NCBI GenBank assembly: GCA_900553035.1
Contig: USCC01000120.1
Coordinates: forward strand, 1 to 5,830
Length of the DNA: 5,830 nt
Reading direction: 5' to 3'
Origin: an uncultured Rhodospirillaceae bacterium
GTDB lineage: Bacteria > Pseudomonadota > Alphaproteobacteria > CAAGCB01 > CAG-977
In this document: positions 5,814 through 5,830 of the stretch, piece by piece
Layout: each line of letters starts with the position of its first letter
Position numbering within the stretch: the first letter of the stretch is position 1
Program-made: the position numbers and the translations under genes
The notes under the pieces: generated by a model
Told to the model about the DNA's origin: nothing
The model's database searches: none
Seen by the model: only the letters and a program-made list of their open reading frames with translations

Positions 5814-5830
5814 CAAGTGTTCTATTGCAA

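Overview
The window (mid-50s percent GC by eye) has two parts. On the left is a compact plus-strand run of three housekeeping genes: the 3' part of folP (dihydropteroate synthase), glmM (phosphoglucosamine mutase) and serC (phosphoserine aminotransferase). They are 1 and 16 bases apart and are probably co-transcribed. The folP-glmM pairing is common in Proteobacteria. The SerC is of the roughly 385-residue type shared by Alphaproteobacteria and some methanogens, not the enterobacterial type, so the source is most likely an alphaproteobacterium. The cysteine-rich accessory genes on the right resemble what is seen in uncultured host-associated members of that class, but that last point is a weak inference.

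Between serC and the next gene lie about 700 bases (3288-3990) with no convincing gene. Their main content is an imperfect direct tandem repeat of 154-155 bp, two full copies plus the start of a third. Each full copy carries a GGAACG/CGTTCC dyad. The copies differ by single-base indels that change the reading frame, so I read them as non-coding.

The right half is on the minus strand. A 153-residue secreted protein of unknown function (4452 to 3991) has a clear signal peptide, a good ribosome binding site and a perfect TATAAT box. Upstream of it, and separated by a strong 11-bp hairpin terminator, is the 3' end of a gene for a remarkable cysteine-rich protein: 52 Cys in 379 residues, built from two families of internal repeats of 66 and 65 residues.

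The most interesting feature is at the right edge. The reading frame of the cysteine-rich gene continues upstream of its first ATG, which has no ribosome binding site and no signal peptide, into an uninterrupted run of ten C (ten G on the plus strand, 5804-5813). It then meets an in-frame TAG just beyond. With nine or eleven C the frame stays open to the edge of the window. This is the layout expected of a phase-variable surface or secreted protein caught in an OFF state. A homopolymer sequencing error is the main alternative.
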